64,000 bases of DNA from contig CAZMMX010000010.1 in NCBI GenBank assembly GCA_964567485.1, positions 20,502 to 84,501 of the forward strand. Reading direction: 5' to 3'. The stretch comes from UBA1413 sp964567485. GTDB taxonomy: Bacteria; Bacteroidota; Bacteroidia; Bacteroidales; Prolixibacteraceae. A model generated the notes under the pieces. That model saw only the letters and a program-made list of their open reading frames with translations. It had not been told where the DNA came from and did not search any database. Made by a program: the position numbers and the translations under genes. Within the stretch, counting starts at the first letter, position 1. Each line of letters begins with the position of its first letter. This document shows, piece after piece, positions 45,675 to 54,828 of the stretch.

Positions 45675-47351
45675 ATGAGTAGTGAAGTGAAGAGTGTAGA
45701 GATTATATGCAAGAACAACAACAGCCGTTGTCTTTATCCCCTGGGGACCACCCTGGATGAGATTGCCCGTGATCAGAAAATAGAGCTCCGCACGCCGGTT
45801 TGTGGGGCCCTGGTCAATAACAAACTGAAGGAGCTTTCTTTTACCGTGGTGAAGTCCAAGTCGGTGGAATTTATCGACCTTATGCATCCCGATGGCCGCA
45901 GGATGTACATCCGCACCCTGCTTTTCGTGATGTATGCGGCAGTACGGGAGATGTTTCCCGAAGCGGGCCTTGATGTGGAGCACGGGATATCGAACGGTTA
46001 CTATGCCGAATTGCGGGGTTTGGACAGGCCACTGAACGCATCGGATGTTTATGCCATTCAGCAGGAGATGCAGAATATCATCAACCGCGATCTCCCCCTG
46101 GAAAAGAGAGGCCTTCCCACAGAAGAAGCCGTGGAGATCTTGTCCCGTCAGGGACTGCACCACAAATCACAACTGTTCAGCCAGCAGGGGACCCTTTACT
46201 GCTATCTCTATTTCATGAATGGCCTGGCCAACTATTTTTACGGTCATCTGCTTCCATCAACGGGAATGCTCACCAATTTCGGACTGGAGCTCTATTATGA
46301 CGGGATTTTGCTCAGGGTTCCCCGTCCCGACGATATGAAGGTTCTTCAGGATGCAGATAAGCAGGATAAGCTCTTTGGGGTTTTCCAGCAGCACAAGGAC
46401 TGGGCGGAGATTCTCAACGTGTCGACGATAGCAGATCTTAATGCCATGATAATCAATGGGAAAGGAGGAGATATCATCAAGATCTCGGAAGCCCTGCATG
46501 AGAAGAGGGTGGCTGAAATCGCCAACATGATCAGCCAGAAGCGTGATCAGGTGAAGATTGTTCTGGTAGCGGGTCCGTCATCATCGGGCAAGACCACGTT
46601 CAGCAAAAGGCTGGGTGTTCAGTTAGCCGTGAATGGTTTGAAACCCAGAATGATATCGGTAGATGATTATTTTGTTAACAGGGAGAATACTCCGCTCGAT
46701 GTAAATGGGAACCATGATTACGAGGCTCTGGAAGCTATTGATGTGGAGTTTCTGAACCAGCAGCTTCTGGAGCTACTCGATGGCAGGGAGGTAGAGCTTC
46801 CGCGCTTTGACTTTCACACGGGGAAACGGTTTTTTAATAACCACCGCCTGTTGTTGGGAGAGGGGGAGATCCTGATCATTGAGGGGATCCATTGCATGAA
46901 TCCGCGGATGCTGCCCCGGATTGCTCCTGCGACCACCTTCAAAGTATTCATATCGGCGCTCACGCAGGTTTCCGTAGATGAGCAGACCCATATATCGACC
47001 TCCGACAACCGGCTGATCCGCCGCATGATCAGGGATAGCAAATACCGGGGTTATTCCGCGCAGGAGACCATCAGGAGATGGCCGTTGGTGCGCAAGGGGG
47101 AGGAAAAGAATATCTTTCCGTTCCAGGAGAATGCCGATGTGATGTTTAATTCGGCGACCCTCTATGAATTGGCGGTACTGAAGAAATATGCGGATCCCCT
47201 GTTACAGAGTGTCACAGAGAACCAGGAGGAGTACAGCGAATCGACGCGGCTTCTCAAGTTTTTGTTTTATTTCAGGCAGCTTGATGAGGCGGAGATTCCT
47301 CCCACGTCGTTATTGAGGGAGTTCCTGGGAGGGAGCAGCTTCGTTTACTAA
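45675..47351 (+). CDS. Nucleoside kinase, TGS domain fused to uridine kinase
   Basis: This 558-residue cytoplasmic protein has an N-terminal TGS-like and threonyl-tRNA-synthetase-like region (about residues 5-250; YPLGTTLDEIARDQ). A uridine kinase/phosphoribulokinase domain follows with Walker A GPSSSGKTTFSKRLG near residue 300. DDYFVNRENTPLD and IIEGIHCMNPRML fit that fold. Such fusions occur widely in Bacteroidota and Firmicutes and are thought to phosphorylate nucleosides, possibly linked to tRNA sensing. The ATG at 45675 follows a GTG at 45666. Its stop overlaps the stop of the convergent histidine kinase by 2 bp within CTAA. Confidence 0.9.
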   Translation: MSSEVKSVEIICKNNNSRCLYPLGTTLDEIARDQKIELRTPVCGALVNNKLKELSFTVVKSKSVEFIDLMHPDGRRMYIRTLLFVMYAAVREMFPEAGLDVEHGISNGYYAELRGLDRPLNASDVYAIQQEMQNIINRDLPLEKRGLPTEEAVEILSRQGLHHKSQLFSQQGTLYCYLYFMNGLANYFYGHLLPSTGMLTNFGLELYYDGILLRVPRPDDMKVLQDADKQDKLFGVFQQHKDWAEILNVSTIADLNAMIINGKGGDIIKISEALHEKRVAEIANMISQKRDQVKIVLVAGPSSSGKTTFSKRLGVQLAVNGLKPRMISVDDYFVNRENTPLDVNGNHDYEALEAIDVEFLNQQLLELLDGREVELPRFDFHTGKRFFNNHRLLLGEGEILIIEGIHCMNPRMLPRIAPATTFKVFISALTQVSVDEQTHISTSDNRLIRRMIRDSKYRGYSAQETIRRWPLVRKGEEKNIFPFQENADVMFNSATLYELAVLKKYADPLLQSVTENQEEYSESTRLLKFLFYFRQLDEAEIPPTSLLREFLGGSSFVY

Positions 47352-49426
47352 ACCACATGCATGAATCCGCGGCTGTTTTTCAAGGGAAGGCGGAACCAGA
47401 AGCGTGATCCTTTTCCGGGTCGGGAGTCGACGGTGAGTTCTCCGCCCAGGATGGCGGCCAGATGCTGTGCGATGGGAAGTCCCAGTCCAGGGCCGCTCCG
47501 GTTGGCGAGGCGGTCGGCCTCGATGACATAAAAGCGCAGGAAAATATTCTCCAGTTCGGTGTCGGGGATTCCCGGACCGGTGTCTTTGACGTAAAATTCC
47601 ACATAGTTTCCGGAAGTGGGGAGATATCCGAAGGTGATGTCTCCTTCGCGGGTAAACTTAATCGCGTTGTCGAGGAGGCGGATGAGGATTTCCCTGAGCA
47701 GGGTGCCGTCGGTTTCGAAGCCCACTTCATCGCTTCTGATATTGGTTTCGAGGATCAGGCGCAGGTCGCGGTGGTCGGGAAGCTGGGTCTGGAAGTGTTG
47801 GTTCAGATCGCGCAGCAGCCTGTGGAGGTTGACAAATTCGTAACTGACCTCGAGGGTGTTGGTTTCGATTTTAGAGAGCTGGATGGTATTGTCGATCATG
47901 CGCATCAGGATATTTCCCTGAAGCTGTACATCCTCAATGAATTCTTCGCGTTCTCCGGGGCGGAGGTCCGGTTCTGCCAACATTCTGGTGAAGTTCATGA
48001 TGGCATTCATAGGGGTCCTGATGTCGTGTGAGAGGTTGGCCAGGAAGCGTGATTTCAGGGCCGAGGCATCTTCGGCACGGGCCTTGGCCAGTTCCAGTTC
48101 GAATTCCGCCTTTTTCCGGCGGGTGATATCCCTGGCGATAGATATGACGCTGTTGCTGTTGAGGCGGGCAATCCGCATCTCATAAAAAAGCGCGTTGCTT
48201 TTGGCGTCGAGGGTGTATTCAATGGATTCTATGGAATCGGTGTCGATGGTTTTGAGGATGCAGGAGTGTATTTTTTCGGCCATTTCCCGGGAAAAACCAA
48301 CACTGTAAATGGTGTTGCCGATCACTTCCGATGTTTCGGGGTAGAATTTCTCCTGGTCTTTAAAGACAACATCCTGGTAGATACCGTCGCGGTCGATGAC
48401 GAAGAAGATATCGGGGATGGCTTCCAGGAGGGCCAGGTAGCGGGCCCGGGATTCCTGGAGGGATGAGATCATCCTTTTTTCCCGTGTGATATCATAAAAA
48501 AGGGCATGGCAGAGATTTTTACTGGTCCACACGGCGTGCAGGTTAAACCAGCGGTCGAGGCGGGAGGAGAAAAATTCGGTCTGTTGGCGTGAGTTGAGGA
48601 TGAAAATATCGTTCCAGTTGGTATCGCTCATGAAGACCAGGTTGAAGAAGAGGTTGAGTTCCTGATCGCGGGCTTCCCGGGAAGTGACCTTAAGGAGTGA
48701 TTCGAAAGCCAGGTTGATGCGGTCAATTTCCAGGCGTGTGATATTGCCATCCTGGTCGCGCTGAGCCCTTATCTGAGCCACCGGGCGGGGAAGGTTCCTG
48801 AAGGTCTCCCGGAAGTCCCTTTCGAGTTCCTCTTTTTCTTCTTTGATTTCAGTAGTATACCGGTCGAAATTGTGCCTGATCAGCGAAATGACGCCGAAGG
48901 CCAGGGAGAAGAGGAGAAAGGGATTTCTTACTAATTCGCGGGTGGGGTCGAAAATTTCAGTCAGTGTGTTGGCCTCGATGGTATGGAGCAAGAGGATGCC
49001 CATCGCCAGAAGATAGTAAACCAGGTAGCGGAGTGAGAGGGATGAAAAGGCAAAGAGATAAACCATGCCGGCGATCACCCACCAGAAAGCTCGGTCGAGT
49101 GTTTCGGAGGGAGTGGCATTGTTGCTGAAGTCAGAGAGGTAGTAGAAATAGATCAGCAGGGGAATGAAAAAGACCATATTAAGGGCAGCTTCCTGGTGTT
49201 TCCTGACCAGAAAAAACCAGGCCGAGGCAAACATCAGCAGGGTTCCCGTTTCGGCGACCAGTGAGGCCAGGTCCCTCCGGAAGAATTCTCTGTACACCAA
49301 CAGAAGCAGCGACACCGCCATTCCGGTCATGAGAAAAATGGTCAGATAGTCAAGCATCTGCTTTTCCCATCGTGTTTTTTCCCCGGGAGGAGATAAGCTA
49401 TCGAGGTATTTCTTTAACCAGGTCAA
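47348..49426 (-). CDS. PAS-domain membrane sensor histidine kinase
   Basis: This 692-residue kinase has about six membrane segments in residues 25-185 and a charged helix at 190-210. Two PAS-like domains follow (about 215-315 and 325-440; LLEAIPDIFFVIDRDGIYQD). The HisKA domain has phospho-acceptor His467 in LANLSHDIRTPMNAIMNF, and the ATPase domain has LLDNAIKFT, DTGPGIPD and GPGLGLPIAQ. There is no receiver domain and no response regulator in the window, so it is an orphan. The frame opens with TTG at 49426; the first ATG (49357) would remove 23 residues but keep the membrane region. The signal sensed is unknown. Confidence 0.92.
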   Translation of the reverse strand: MTWLKKYLDSLSPPGEKTRWEKQMLDYLTIFLMTGMAVSLLLLVYREFFRRDLASLVAETGTLLMFASAWFFLVRKHQEAALNMVFFIPLLIYFYYLSDFSNNATPSETLDRAFWWVIAGMVYLFAFSSLSLRYLVYYLLAMGILLLHTIEANTLTEIFDPTRELVRNPFLLFSLAFGVISLIRHNFDRYTTEIKEEKEELERDFRETFRNLPRPVAQIRAQRDQDGNITRLEIDRINLAFESLLKVTSREARDQELNLFFNLVFMSDTNWNDIFILNSRQQTEFFSSRLDRWFNLHAVWTSKNLCHALFYDITREKRMISSLQESRARYLALLEAIPDIFFVIDRDGIYQDVVFKDQEKFYPETSEVIGNTIYSVGFSREMAEKIHSCILKTIDTDSIESIEYTLDAKSNALFYEMRIARLNSNSVISIARDITRRKKAEFELELAKARAEDASALKSRFLANLSHDIRTPMNAIMNFTRMLAEPDLRPGEREEFIEDVQLQGNILMRMIDNTIQLSKIETNTLEVSYEFVNLHRLLRDLNQHFQTQLPDHRDLRLILETNIRSDEVGFETDGTLLREILIRLLDNAIKFTREGDITFGYLPTSGNYVEFYVKDTGPGIPDTELENIFLRFYVIEADRLANRSGPGLGLPIAQHLAAILGGELTVDSRPGKGSRFWFRLPLKNSRGFMHVV

Positions 49427-49587
49427 TCTTGTATATAATTACGAGGATGTTTAGCAGATGGTTTTGCAGGGTAAAAATAAATCAAAAGAATATGAAATCA
49501 ATACGGGGAGGCTGATTAATCTTGCGGAAGCGGAGTTATGAACCAGACAACCTGACTTTTGTTATTATTTTGGCGGTGAAGAAAGTG

Positions 49588-49595
49588 TAGATTTG
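49588..49595 (+). promoter_or_regulatory. Bacteroidota -7 element for pruA
   Basis: TAGATTTG matches TAnnTTTG, 41 bp upstream of the pruA ATG. Confidence 0.6.
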
Positions 49596-49636
49596 CGGGA
49601 GAGACATTAAAATGTTATCATTCAAAAATATAGATT

Positions 49637-51274
49637 ATGAGTAAAGGATTTTTCAATGTTCCGGTGACGGTGAATGAGCCGATATTAGGTTATGCTCCAG
49701 GGAGTGCTGAGCGCAGGGAGTTGCAGGAAGCCCTGCGTGAGTTCAGGGGCAAAGAGGTGGAATTGCCCATGGTGATCGGGGGAAAGGAAGTAAAAACGGG
49801 GAAGATGGAGAGGATGTTTCCCCCGCATGAGATAGCGCACACGTTGGGGTATTATCATCAGGGGGATGCCACGCATGTGCGCATGGCCATAGATGCAGCG
49901 TTGGCGGCGCGGGAGGCGTGGTCGGCTCTTTCCTGGCAGCACAGGGCGTCGGTATTTCTGAAGGCTGCCGATTTATTGGCAGGGCCTTACCGTGCCCGCA
50001 TGAATGCGGCTACCATGCTGGGGCAGTCCAAGAATGCCTTCCAGGCGGAGATTGATGCGGCCTGTGAGCTGGCTGATTTTTTCCGCTTCGGGGTACGTGA
50101 AATGACCAGGATTTACCAGATGCAGCCCGAGTCGGCGCGCACCATTTGGAACTACAATGAATTCAGGCCCCTCGAGGGGTTTGTTTATGCCCTGACCCCC
50201 TTTAACTTCACCTCCATTGCCGGAAATCTCCCTGCTGCCCCTGCCCTGATGGGTAACGTGGTGGTGTGGAAACCCTCGAAAAGCGCGGTCTATTCTGCCG
50301 GCGTGATCATGGATATTTTCCGGGAAGCGGGGGTTCCCGACGGAGTGATTAACCTGGTTTTTGTGTCGGGACCGGTGGGTGCTGATGTGGTCTTGTCGCA
50401 TCCCGATTTTGCGGGGATTCATTTCACAGGGTCGACAGGGGTCTTCCAGTCGGTATGGAAAAAGATCGGCGAGAACATTTATAAATATAAGTCCTATCCC
50501 CGTATCGTGGGAGAAACCGGTGGCAAGGATTTCATCTTTGCCGATGCCACAGCCGACCGGCAGGCGTTGGCCGTGGCCATGGTCAGGGGGGCCTTTGAAT
50601 ACCAGGGACAGAAGTGTTCGGCGGCTTCGCGCGCCTATATCCCGGCAAGCATATGGCCCGACATCAGGGAGAGGGTGGGGAATATGCTCGCCACGGTGAA
50701 AATGGGAGCTCCCGAAGATTTTACCAATTTTGTGAATGCCGTGATTGACGAAAGTTCCTTCGACAAGCTGTGCGGGTTTATCCGTCGTGCTGAAACCGAC
50801 CCGGATGCAGAAGTGATTTTTGGCGGCAAATGTGACAAGTCGGTGGGCTATTTCATTGAGCCCACGGTAATACAGGCTTTCAAACCCGACTATGTCACCA
50901 TGGAGGAGGAGCTGTTCGGACCGGTATTGACCGTTTACGTATATGAGGATGAGAAGCTTGACGAAACCCTTGATCTCCTCGACCGTACGTCGATGTATGC
51001 GTTAACAGGCGCTGTCTTCTCACAGAACAGGTATAATATCGAAAAATATGCCCATCGTTTACAGAACGCCGCCGGCAACTTTTATATCAACGACAAGCCG
51101 ACAGGCGCGGTGGTGGGCCAACAGCCGTTCGGAGGGGCCCGGGGATCGGGAACCAACGACAAGGCCGGATCTCTCTTCAATATGTTGAGATGGGTGAATA
51201 TCCGCACCATTAAGGAGAATTTTAACCCTCCCCATGGATATCTTTATCCTAATTTTGCCCCCGATAAAGAATAG
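49637..51274 (+). CDS. pruA: L-glutamate gamma-semialdehyde dehydrogenase
   Basis: This 545-residue aldehyde dehydrogenase oxidises glutamate semialdehyde to glutamate, the second step of proline use. Catalytic signatures are ETGGKDFIFADA and GQKCSAASRAYIP, containing the nucleophilic cysteine. PFNFTSIAGNLPAAPALMGN binds NAD, and PFGGARGSGTNDKAG is the C-terminal P5CDH signature. It is the monofunctional form; no PutA domain is fused and no proline dehydrogenase gene is adjacent. Its own promoter element lies upstream. Confidence 0.95.
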   Translation: MSKGFFNVPVTVNEPILGYAPGSAERRELQEALREFRGKEVELPMVIGGKEVKTGKMERMFPPHEIAHTLGYYHQGDATHVRMAIDAALAAREAWSALSWQHRASVFLKAADLLAGPYRARMNAATMLGQSKNAFQAEIDAACELADFFRFGVREMTRIYQMQPESARTIWNYNEFRPLEGFVYALTPFNFTSIAGNLPAAPALMGNVVVWKPSKSAVYSAGVIMDIFREAGVPDGVINLVFVSGPVGADVVLSHPDFAGIHFTGSTGVFQSVWKKIGENIYKYKSYPRIVGETGGKDFIFADATADRQALAVAMVRGAFEYQGQKCSAASRAYIPASIWPDIRERVGNMLATVKMGAPEDFTNFVNAVIDESSFDKLCGFIRRAETDPDAEVIFGGKCDKSVGYFIEPTVIQAFKPDYVTMEEELFGPVLTVYVYEDEKLDETLDLLDRTSMYALTGAVFSQNRYNIEKYAHRLQNAAGNFYINDKPTGAVVGQQPFGGARGSGTNDKAGSLFNMLRWVNIRTIKENFNPPHGYLYPNFAPDKE

Positions 51275-51319
51275 GACGTATCTTTTTTTCGTAACTTGGC
51301 AACAGAAATAAAGAGTCGC

Positions 51320-51625
51320 ATGAAGCCTATTTCCGGGAAAGTAAGAAACAGTAAGTTGCTGAGAAACAAGTTTGTGATTGCACTTGTTCTCTTCCTGCTC
51401 TGGATTACTTTTTTTGATCAGAACAATCTGGTGCAGCACCGCAGGAACAAGCAACGGCTGAAATCCCTGAAGGAGCAACAGGATTATTACAAAGTGAAGA
51501 TCGAGGAAGACCATCTTAAAATGGAGGAGCTTCGTTCAGGGGAAGGTAACCTTGAGAAATATGCCCGTGAGCAGTTTAATATGACACGGTCCGACGAAGA
51601 TCTCTTCCTGGTTGTGGAGAAGTAG
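51320..51625 (+). CDS. DivIC/FtsB-like septum formation protein
   Basis: This is a small 101-residue bitopic protein: a basic N-terminus, one membrane helix (FVIALVLFLLWITFF), then a coiled coil (about residues 38-72) and a C-terminal EKYAREQFNMTRSDEDLFLV motif typical of the DivIC/FtsB family. It should sit in the divisome. The frame is open from a TTG at 51296, but ATG 51320 gives a normal N-terminus. It follows pruA by 45 bp and ends 24 bp before a strong hairpin. Confidence 0.88.
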   Translation: MKPISGKVRNSKLLRNKFVIALVLFLLWITFFDQNNLVQHRRNKQRLKSLKEQQDYYKVKIEEDHLKMEELRSGEGNLEKYAREQFNMTRSDEDLFLVVEK

Positions 51626-51649
51626 TCTTCGCTGGGTTCAGCATCCTGA

Positions 51650-51688
51650 AGGGGCCGGCAACCTGTGTAGAGCAGGGTGCCGGCCCCT
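51650..51688 (+). terminator. Strong hairpin terminator after the DivIC-like gene
   Basis: AGGGGCCGGCA and TGCCGGCCCCT form an 11-bp perfect stem, extended by an inner CCTG/CAGG pairing. Only a weak T-rich tail follows. Confidence 0.65.
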
Positions 51689-51782
51689 GATTATTAAATT
51701 TCCCTTAACCCCATAATTCCGGGGGACTGGTTATTGCCGGGTCCGTTATTTTCTTTATATTAGGGGTTGAAAGAACGCAAGA

Positions 51783-52373
51783 GTGAACTTCGATCCTGAC
51801 ATATTTAAGATCCAGAGCAACAATGTGGTTCCGCGGAAGGGGCGGGTGCTGATTTCGGAGCCTTTTCTTCCGGGGAATTTCTTTAACCGTGCGGTCATAT
51901 TGTTGGTGGCACACAGCAGGAAAGGGAGTGTGGGGTTCATTCTGAACAAAAAGGCAGAACTTCAGATTCAGGGGTATATATCGGGGTTTGAAGAATTTGA
52001 GGCTGATGTTTTCATGGGCGGACCTGTTTCCACCGATTCCATTTATTTTATTCACAGGCGTGCCGACCTGATTCCCGGGAGCATACATGTGCTCGACGAT
52101 ATACACTGGGGGGGTGATTTCAACGAGCTGAAGAGGCTGATCAATCTGGGGATCATCACCCGGGGTGAGATTCGCTTTTTTCTGGGCTATTCGGGGTGGG
52201 AGGCCGGTCAGCTCGAGCGTGAGATCAGGGAGAATTCCTGGCTGGTCAACGATGTAGACAGCAATCTGGTCATGGAAGAACTGGGAGCCGAAGCCTGGGC
52301 CCAGTTTGTCAGAAAAGTGGGCGAGCGTTACTCCATGTGGGAGAATTTCCCCGAAAATCCTTCCCTCAACTGA
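51783..52373 (+). CDS. YqgE/AlgH (UPF0301) family protein
   Basis: This 196-residue cytoplasmic protein has the UPF0301 signatures GRVLISEPFLPGNFFNRAVI, HSRKGSVGFILNK, FMGGPVS and FLGYSGWEAGQLE. Its biochemical role is unsettled; family members affect envelope-related gene expression in some bacteria. The start is GTG at 51783, since no in-frame ATG precedes the conserved region. It is convergent with the aminotransferase-like gene, whose stop is 6 bp away. Confidence 0.93.
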   Translation: MNFDPDIFKIQSNNVVPRKGRVLISEPFLPGNFFNRAVILLVAHSRKGSVGFILNKKAELQIQGYISGFEEFEADVFMGGPVSTDSIYFIHRRADLIPGSIHVLDDIHWGGDFNELKRLINLGIITRGEIRFFLGYSGWEAGQLEREIRENSWLVNDVDSNLVMEELGAEAWAQFVRKVGERYSMWENFPENPSLN

Positions 52374-52379
52374 TACCGG

Positions 52380-53210
52380 TCAGATGTCGCCCGGGAAACT
52401 GCTTTTGAGGAACTGTTTCCAGATCAGGGTAGTTTGGGTTTTTACGAACCGTTTATCTTCTATGCCGGTGATCCACCGGAAACCACATTCTTCAGAAAGA
52501 GTAAAGATTTCGTCGCATTCCAAGAGCCGGGAAAGGGGGAGGTTTTCTGTTTCATCCACCTGAAAGCCTGTCATTCCGGCTGCGCGCAGCAAAAAATCAT
52601 GGTATAGGGTGCGCCGGCAACCTGTGGCCGCAGACGGGGTGACCAGGCTGTTTTTTCTGATGCCGAAGAGGGTCGCATCGGCGGCATCGGTGACTGCTCC
52701 TTTTTCATTCAGGAATAGGGGAATGACAGGTTTGTCGTTCCTGTAAACTTCGGCATTCCGGAGGAGATCGGGGGTGAGGGGAAACCCGGCCAGGGGATTT
52801 CCTGATAATTTTACAAAGGGGGAGATGATGGCAGGAGTGCCCTCCTGGTTGAAGGGGAAGCGTCTGTCAGGGAATGGAACCACGTCGGCCGAGAAGCTGT
52901 TTTTCTTCCGGGAGAGGTGAAAGGTGGCCTTTACCCATCCCCCCATGAAGGCTTTGTTTTTGTTGACAAGCCTGCGGCATAGCCTCAGGATTTCATGGTG
53001 AGGCGGAAATTCCCCGGGCCATGGTCTGCCAAAAAAGCGGAGGAGGTTTTCAAACCTCTGCATATGGAGGTTGAAAAAGGGAATTTCCCCGTTGGCGAAC
53101 CACATGGCTTCCGTAACAGAGAGGTCTTGCCCCAGGGTACTTTCCTGAAATCCGGGATCAGAAGAGCGGACGATACTTCCCTGGCGTATGTAAAATTCCT
53201 GGTTCTTCAT
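52380..53210 (-). CDS. Class IV aminotransferase-like protein, catalytic lysine not seen
   Basis: This 276-residue protein has the fold-IV PLP enzyme outline (branched-chain aminotransferase, D-alanine transaminase or PabC type). FFNLHMQRFENLLRFFG matches the HxxRL segment, GAVTDAADATLFGIR the late cofactor segment, and TGCRRTLYHDFLL the C-terminal motif. The usual PLP lysine, about 33 residues before that TxE segment, is not visible, and the glutamate is aspartate (VTD). It may be inactive or may have another function. It is the last gene of amn-holA-rhomboid, 2 bp after the rhomboid gene. Confidence 0.72.
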   Translation of the reverse strand: MKNQEFYIRQGSIVRSSDPGFQESTLGQDLSVTEAMWFANGEIPFFNLHMQRFENLLRFFGRPWPGEFPPHHEILRLCRRLVNKNKAFMGGWVKATFHLSRKKNSFSADVVPFPDRRFPFNQEGTPAIISPFVKLSGNPLAGFPLTPDLLRNAEVYRNDKPVIPLFLNEKGAVTDAADATLFGIRKNSLVTPSAATGCRRTLYHDFLLRAAGMTGFQVDETENLPLSRLLECDEIFTLSEECGFRWITGIEDKRFVKTQTTLIWKQFLKSSFPGDI

Positions 53211-53212
53211 GA

Positions 53213-53824
53213 TCAGGTCAGCCGTAGCAATTGGTCAATGAAATGGCTGAAGAGCCCGGGTTTCAGGAGTGCAGGAAAGAAAAATCCGAAAAGTGCCCCC
53301 AGGAGATGGGAGTCGTGGGCGATATTGTCGGACCCCCGTTTCCCCATAATCCAGGAGTAGACCAGATATCCACCAGCGAAGAGGATGCCGGGAATGGGAA
53401 GGATGCCGAAAAAGTAAAGTTTTTCCCAGGGGTTGAAGAAGATGAAGGCGAAGAGGACTGCGGAGACTGCCCCGGAGGCGCCGATGGCATTGTAATAGTA
53501 GTTATTGCGGTGTTGGAAGAGGGAGTAGAGGTTGGAAGCCAGGATTCCGCCGATATACAGCATGAGGAAATAAAGGGTGGCCTTGTTTCCAAAGATAAGG
53601 GCGAGGTAAGATTCTACGGCGTGGCCGAAAAAGTAGAGCACCAGCATGTTAACGAAGAGGTGGGTCCAGGAGGCGTGTACCAGGGCATGGCTGACCAGGC
53701 GGTAATACTCCCTGCCGTGGATAATGCGGGCAGCGTTGAATTGCAGTTTTTCCAGGAGGTTATGGTCCCGGAAGGCGATCCAGGAGACCAGGGCGGTAAT
53801 GGCGATGATGATCCAGGTCACCAT
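53213..53824 (-). CDS. Rhomboid intramembrane serine protease
   Basis: This 203-residue protein has about six membrane helices and the rhomboid catalytic set: Asn59 in WTHLFVNM, Ser117 in IGASGAVSAV and His173 in AHDSHLLGALFG. It should cleave transmembrane substrates within the inner membrane. It starts 1 bp after the holA stop and ends 2 bp before the next gene, so all four genes probably share one transcript. Confidence 0.93.
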   Translation of the reverse strand: MVTWIIIAITALVSWIAFRDHNLLEKLQFNAARIIHGREYYRLVSHALVHASWTHLFVNMLVLYFFGHAVESYLALIFGNKATLYFLMLYIGGILASNLYSLFQHRNNYYYNAIGASGAVSAVLFAFIFFNPWEKLYFFGILPIPGILFAGGYLVYSWIMGKRGSDNIAHDSHLLGALFGFFFPALLKPGLFSHFIDQLLRLT

Positions 53825-53825
53825 A

Positions 53826-54827
53826 TCAGTGGAGAATTTTATACACCATTTCTTTCAGTAGATCCCCTTGGGCAACGCCCCCTGAGGTTCCCACGCCTTT
53901 GCTTTTCATGTCGAATTCCCTCAGGATGCCAAAGATCTCGAATAGCTTTGTCTTCCCAAACCGGCGGGCGGCAGCGATATATCCCTTCACGATATAAGGG
54001 TGAACCCCCAGGGCGCTGGCTACCGATTTTTCCGATTGGTCGGGGAGAAAGTGGTATTTGAAGAGTTTGGAGAAATAGGAAAAGAGGGTTCCCATGATGG
54101 GGGGGAGGGGGTTTGCATTTGGATTAGCCCCGAAATGGCCGGCGATTCTGTAGGCTTTCAGGATGTTTCCGCTTCCCAGGGCCTCGGAGAATTCGAAGGC
54201 ATTATATTCCTTGCTGATTCCGATATTTTTCTCCACGTCGTCAGGAGTGATGCGGTTGCCTGGAGCCACCACCAGGAAGAGCTTGTTGAGTTCATTGACG
54301 ATTTTGCTCAGGTCGGTTCCCAGGAAGTCGGTAAGCATCTGAGAGGCCTGGGGGGTGATGGAATATCCACGTGATTTCAGGTAGTTATCGACCCAGGTGG
54401 GGACCTGGTAGTCACGCAGTTTTTTGGTTTCCAGGAAGATGGATTTGCTCTGGATCTCCTTTCCTTCCGAAGAGCGGCCATCGGGTTTGGCATATTTGTA
54501 GTTGATGACCAGAATGGTGCTTTTCATGGGGGCTTTCAGGTAGTCGGCCAGGGGTTTGAGTTTCTTCCAGGACTGGGCTTCCTTGACAATGATAACCTGG
54601 TGGTTGGCCATCATGGGGAATCGCCTGGCCGCTTCCAGAACCGCGGAAAGCTCAGTGTCCCTGCCGTAGTAAATGGTTTGGTTGAAACTCTTTTCGGCTT
54701 CTGAGAGCACCTCTTTTTCAATATAGTCGGAGATGATGTCGGTGTAATAGGGTTCTTCTCCGCACAGGAAATAGACGGGGTGGTATATTTTATTCTTGAG
54801 ATTACCGAGAATCTGGTCGTAGTCCAT
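53826..54827 (-). CDS. holA: DNA polymerase III subunit delta
   Basis: The delta subunit opens the sliding clamp within the clamp loader. The 333-residue protein has the expected diverged AAA+-like layout: YFLCGEEPYYTDIISDYIEK at the start, MANHQVIIVKEAQSWKKLKP, LSKIVNELNKLFLV near residue 180, and a C-terminal ALGVHPYIVKGYIAAARRF. It sits 1 bp after amn and 1 bp before the rhomboid gene. Confidence 0.93.
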   Translation of the reverse strand: MDYDQILGNLKNKIYHPVYFLCGEEPYYTDIISDYIEKEVLSEAEKSFNQTIYYGRDTELSAVLEAARRFPMMANHQVIIVKEAQSWKKLKPLADYLKAPMKSTILVINYKYAKPDGRSSEGKEIQSKSIFLETKKLRDYQVPTWVDNYLKSRGYSITPQASQMLTDFLGTDLSKIVNELNKLFLVVAPGNRITPDDVEKNIGISKEYNAFEFSEALGSGNILKAYRIAGHFGANPNANPLPPIMGTLFSYFSKLFKYHFLPDQSEKSVASALGVHPYIVKGYIAAARRFGKTKLFEIFGILREFDMKSKGVGTSGGVAQGDLLKEMVYKILH

Positions 54828-54828
54828 G

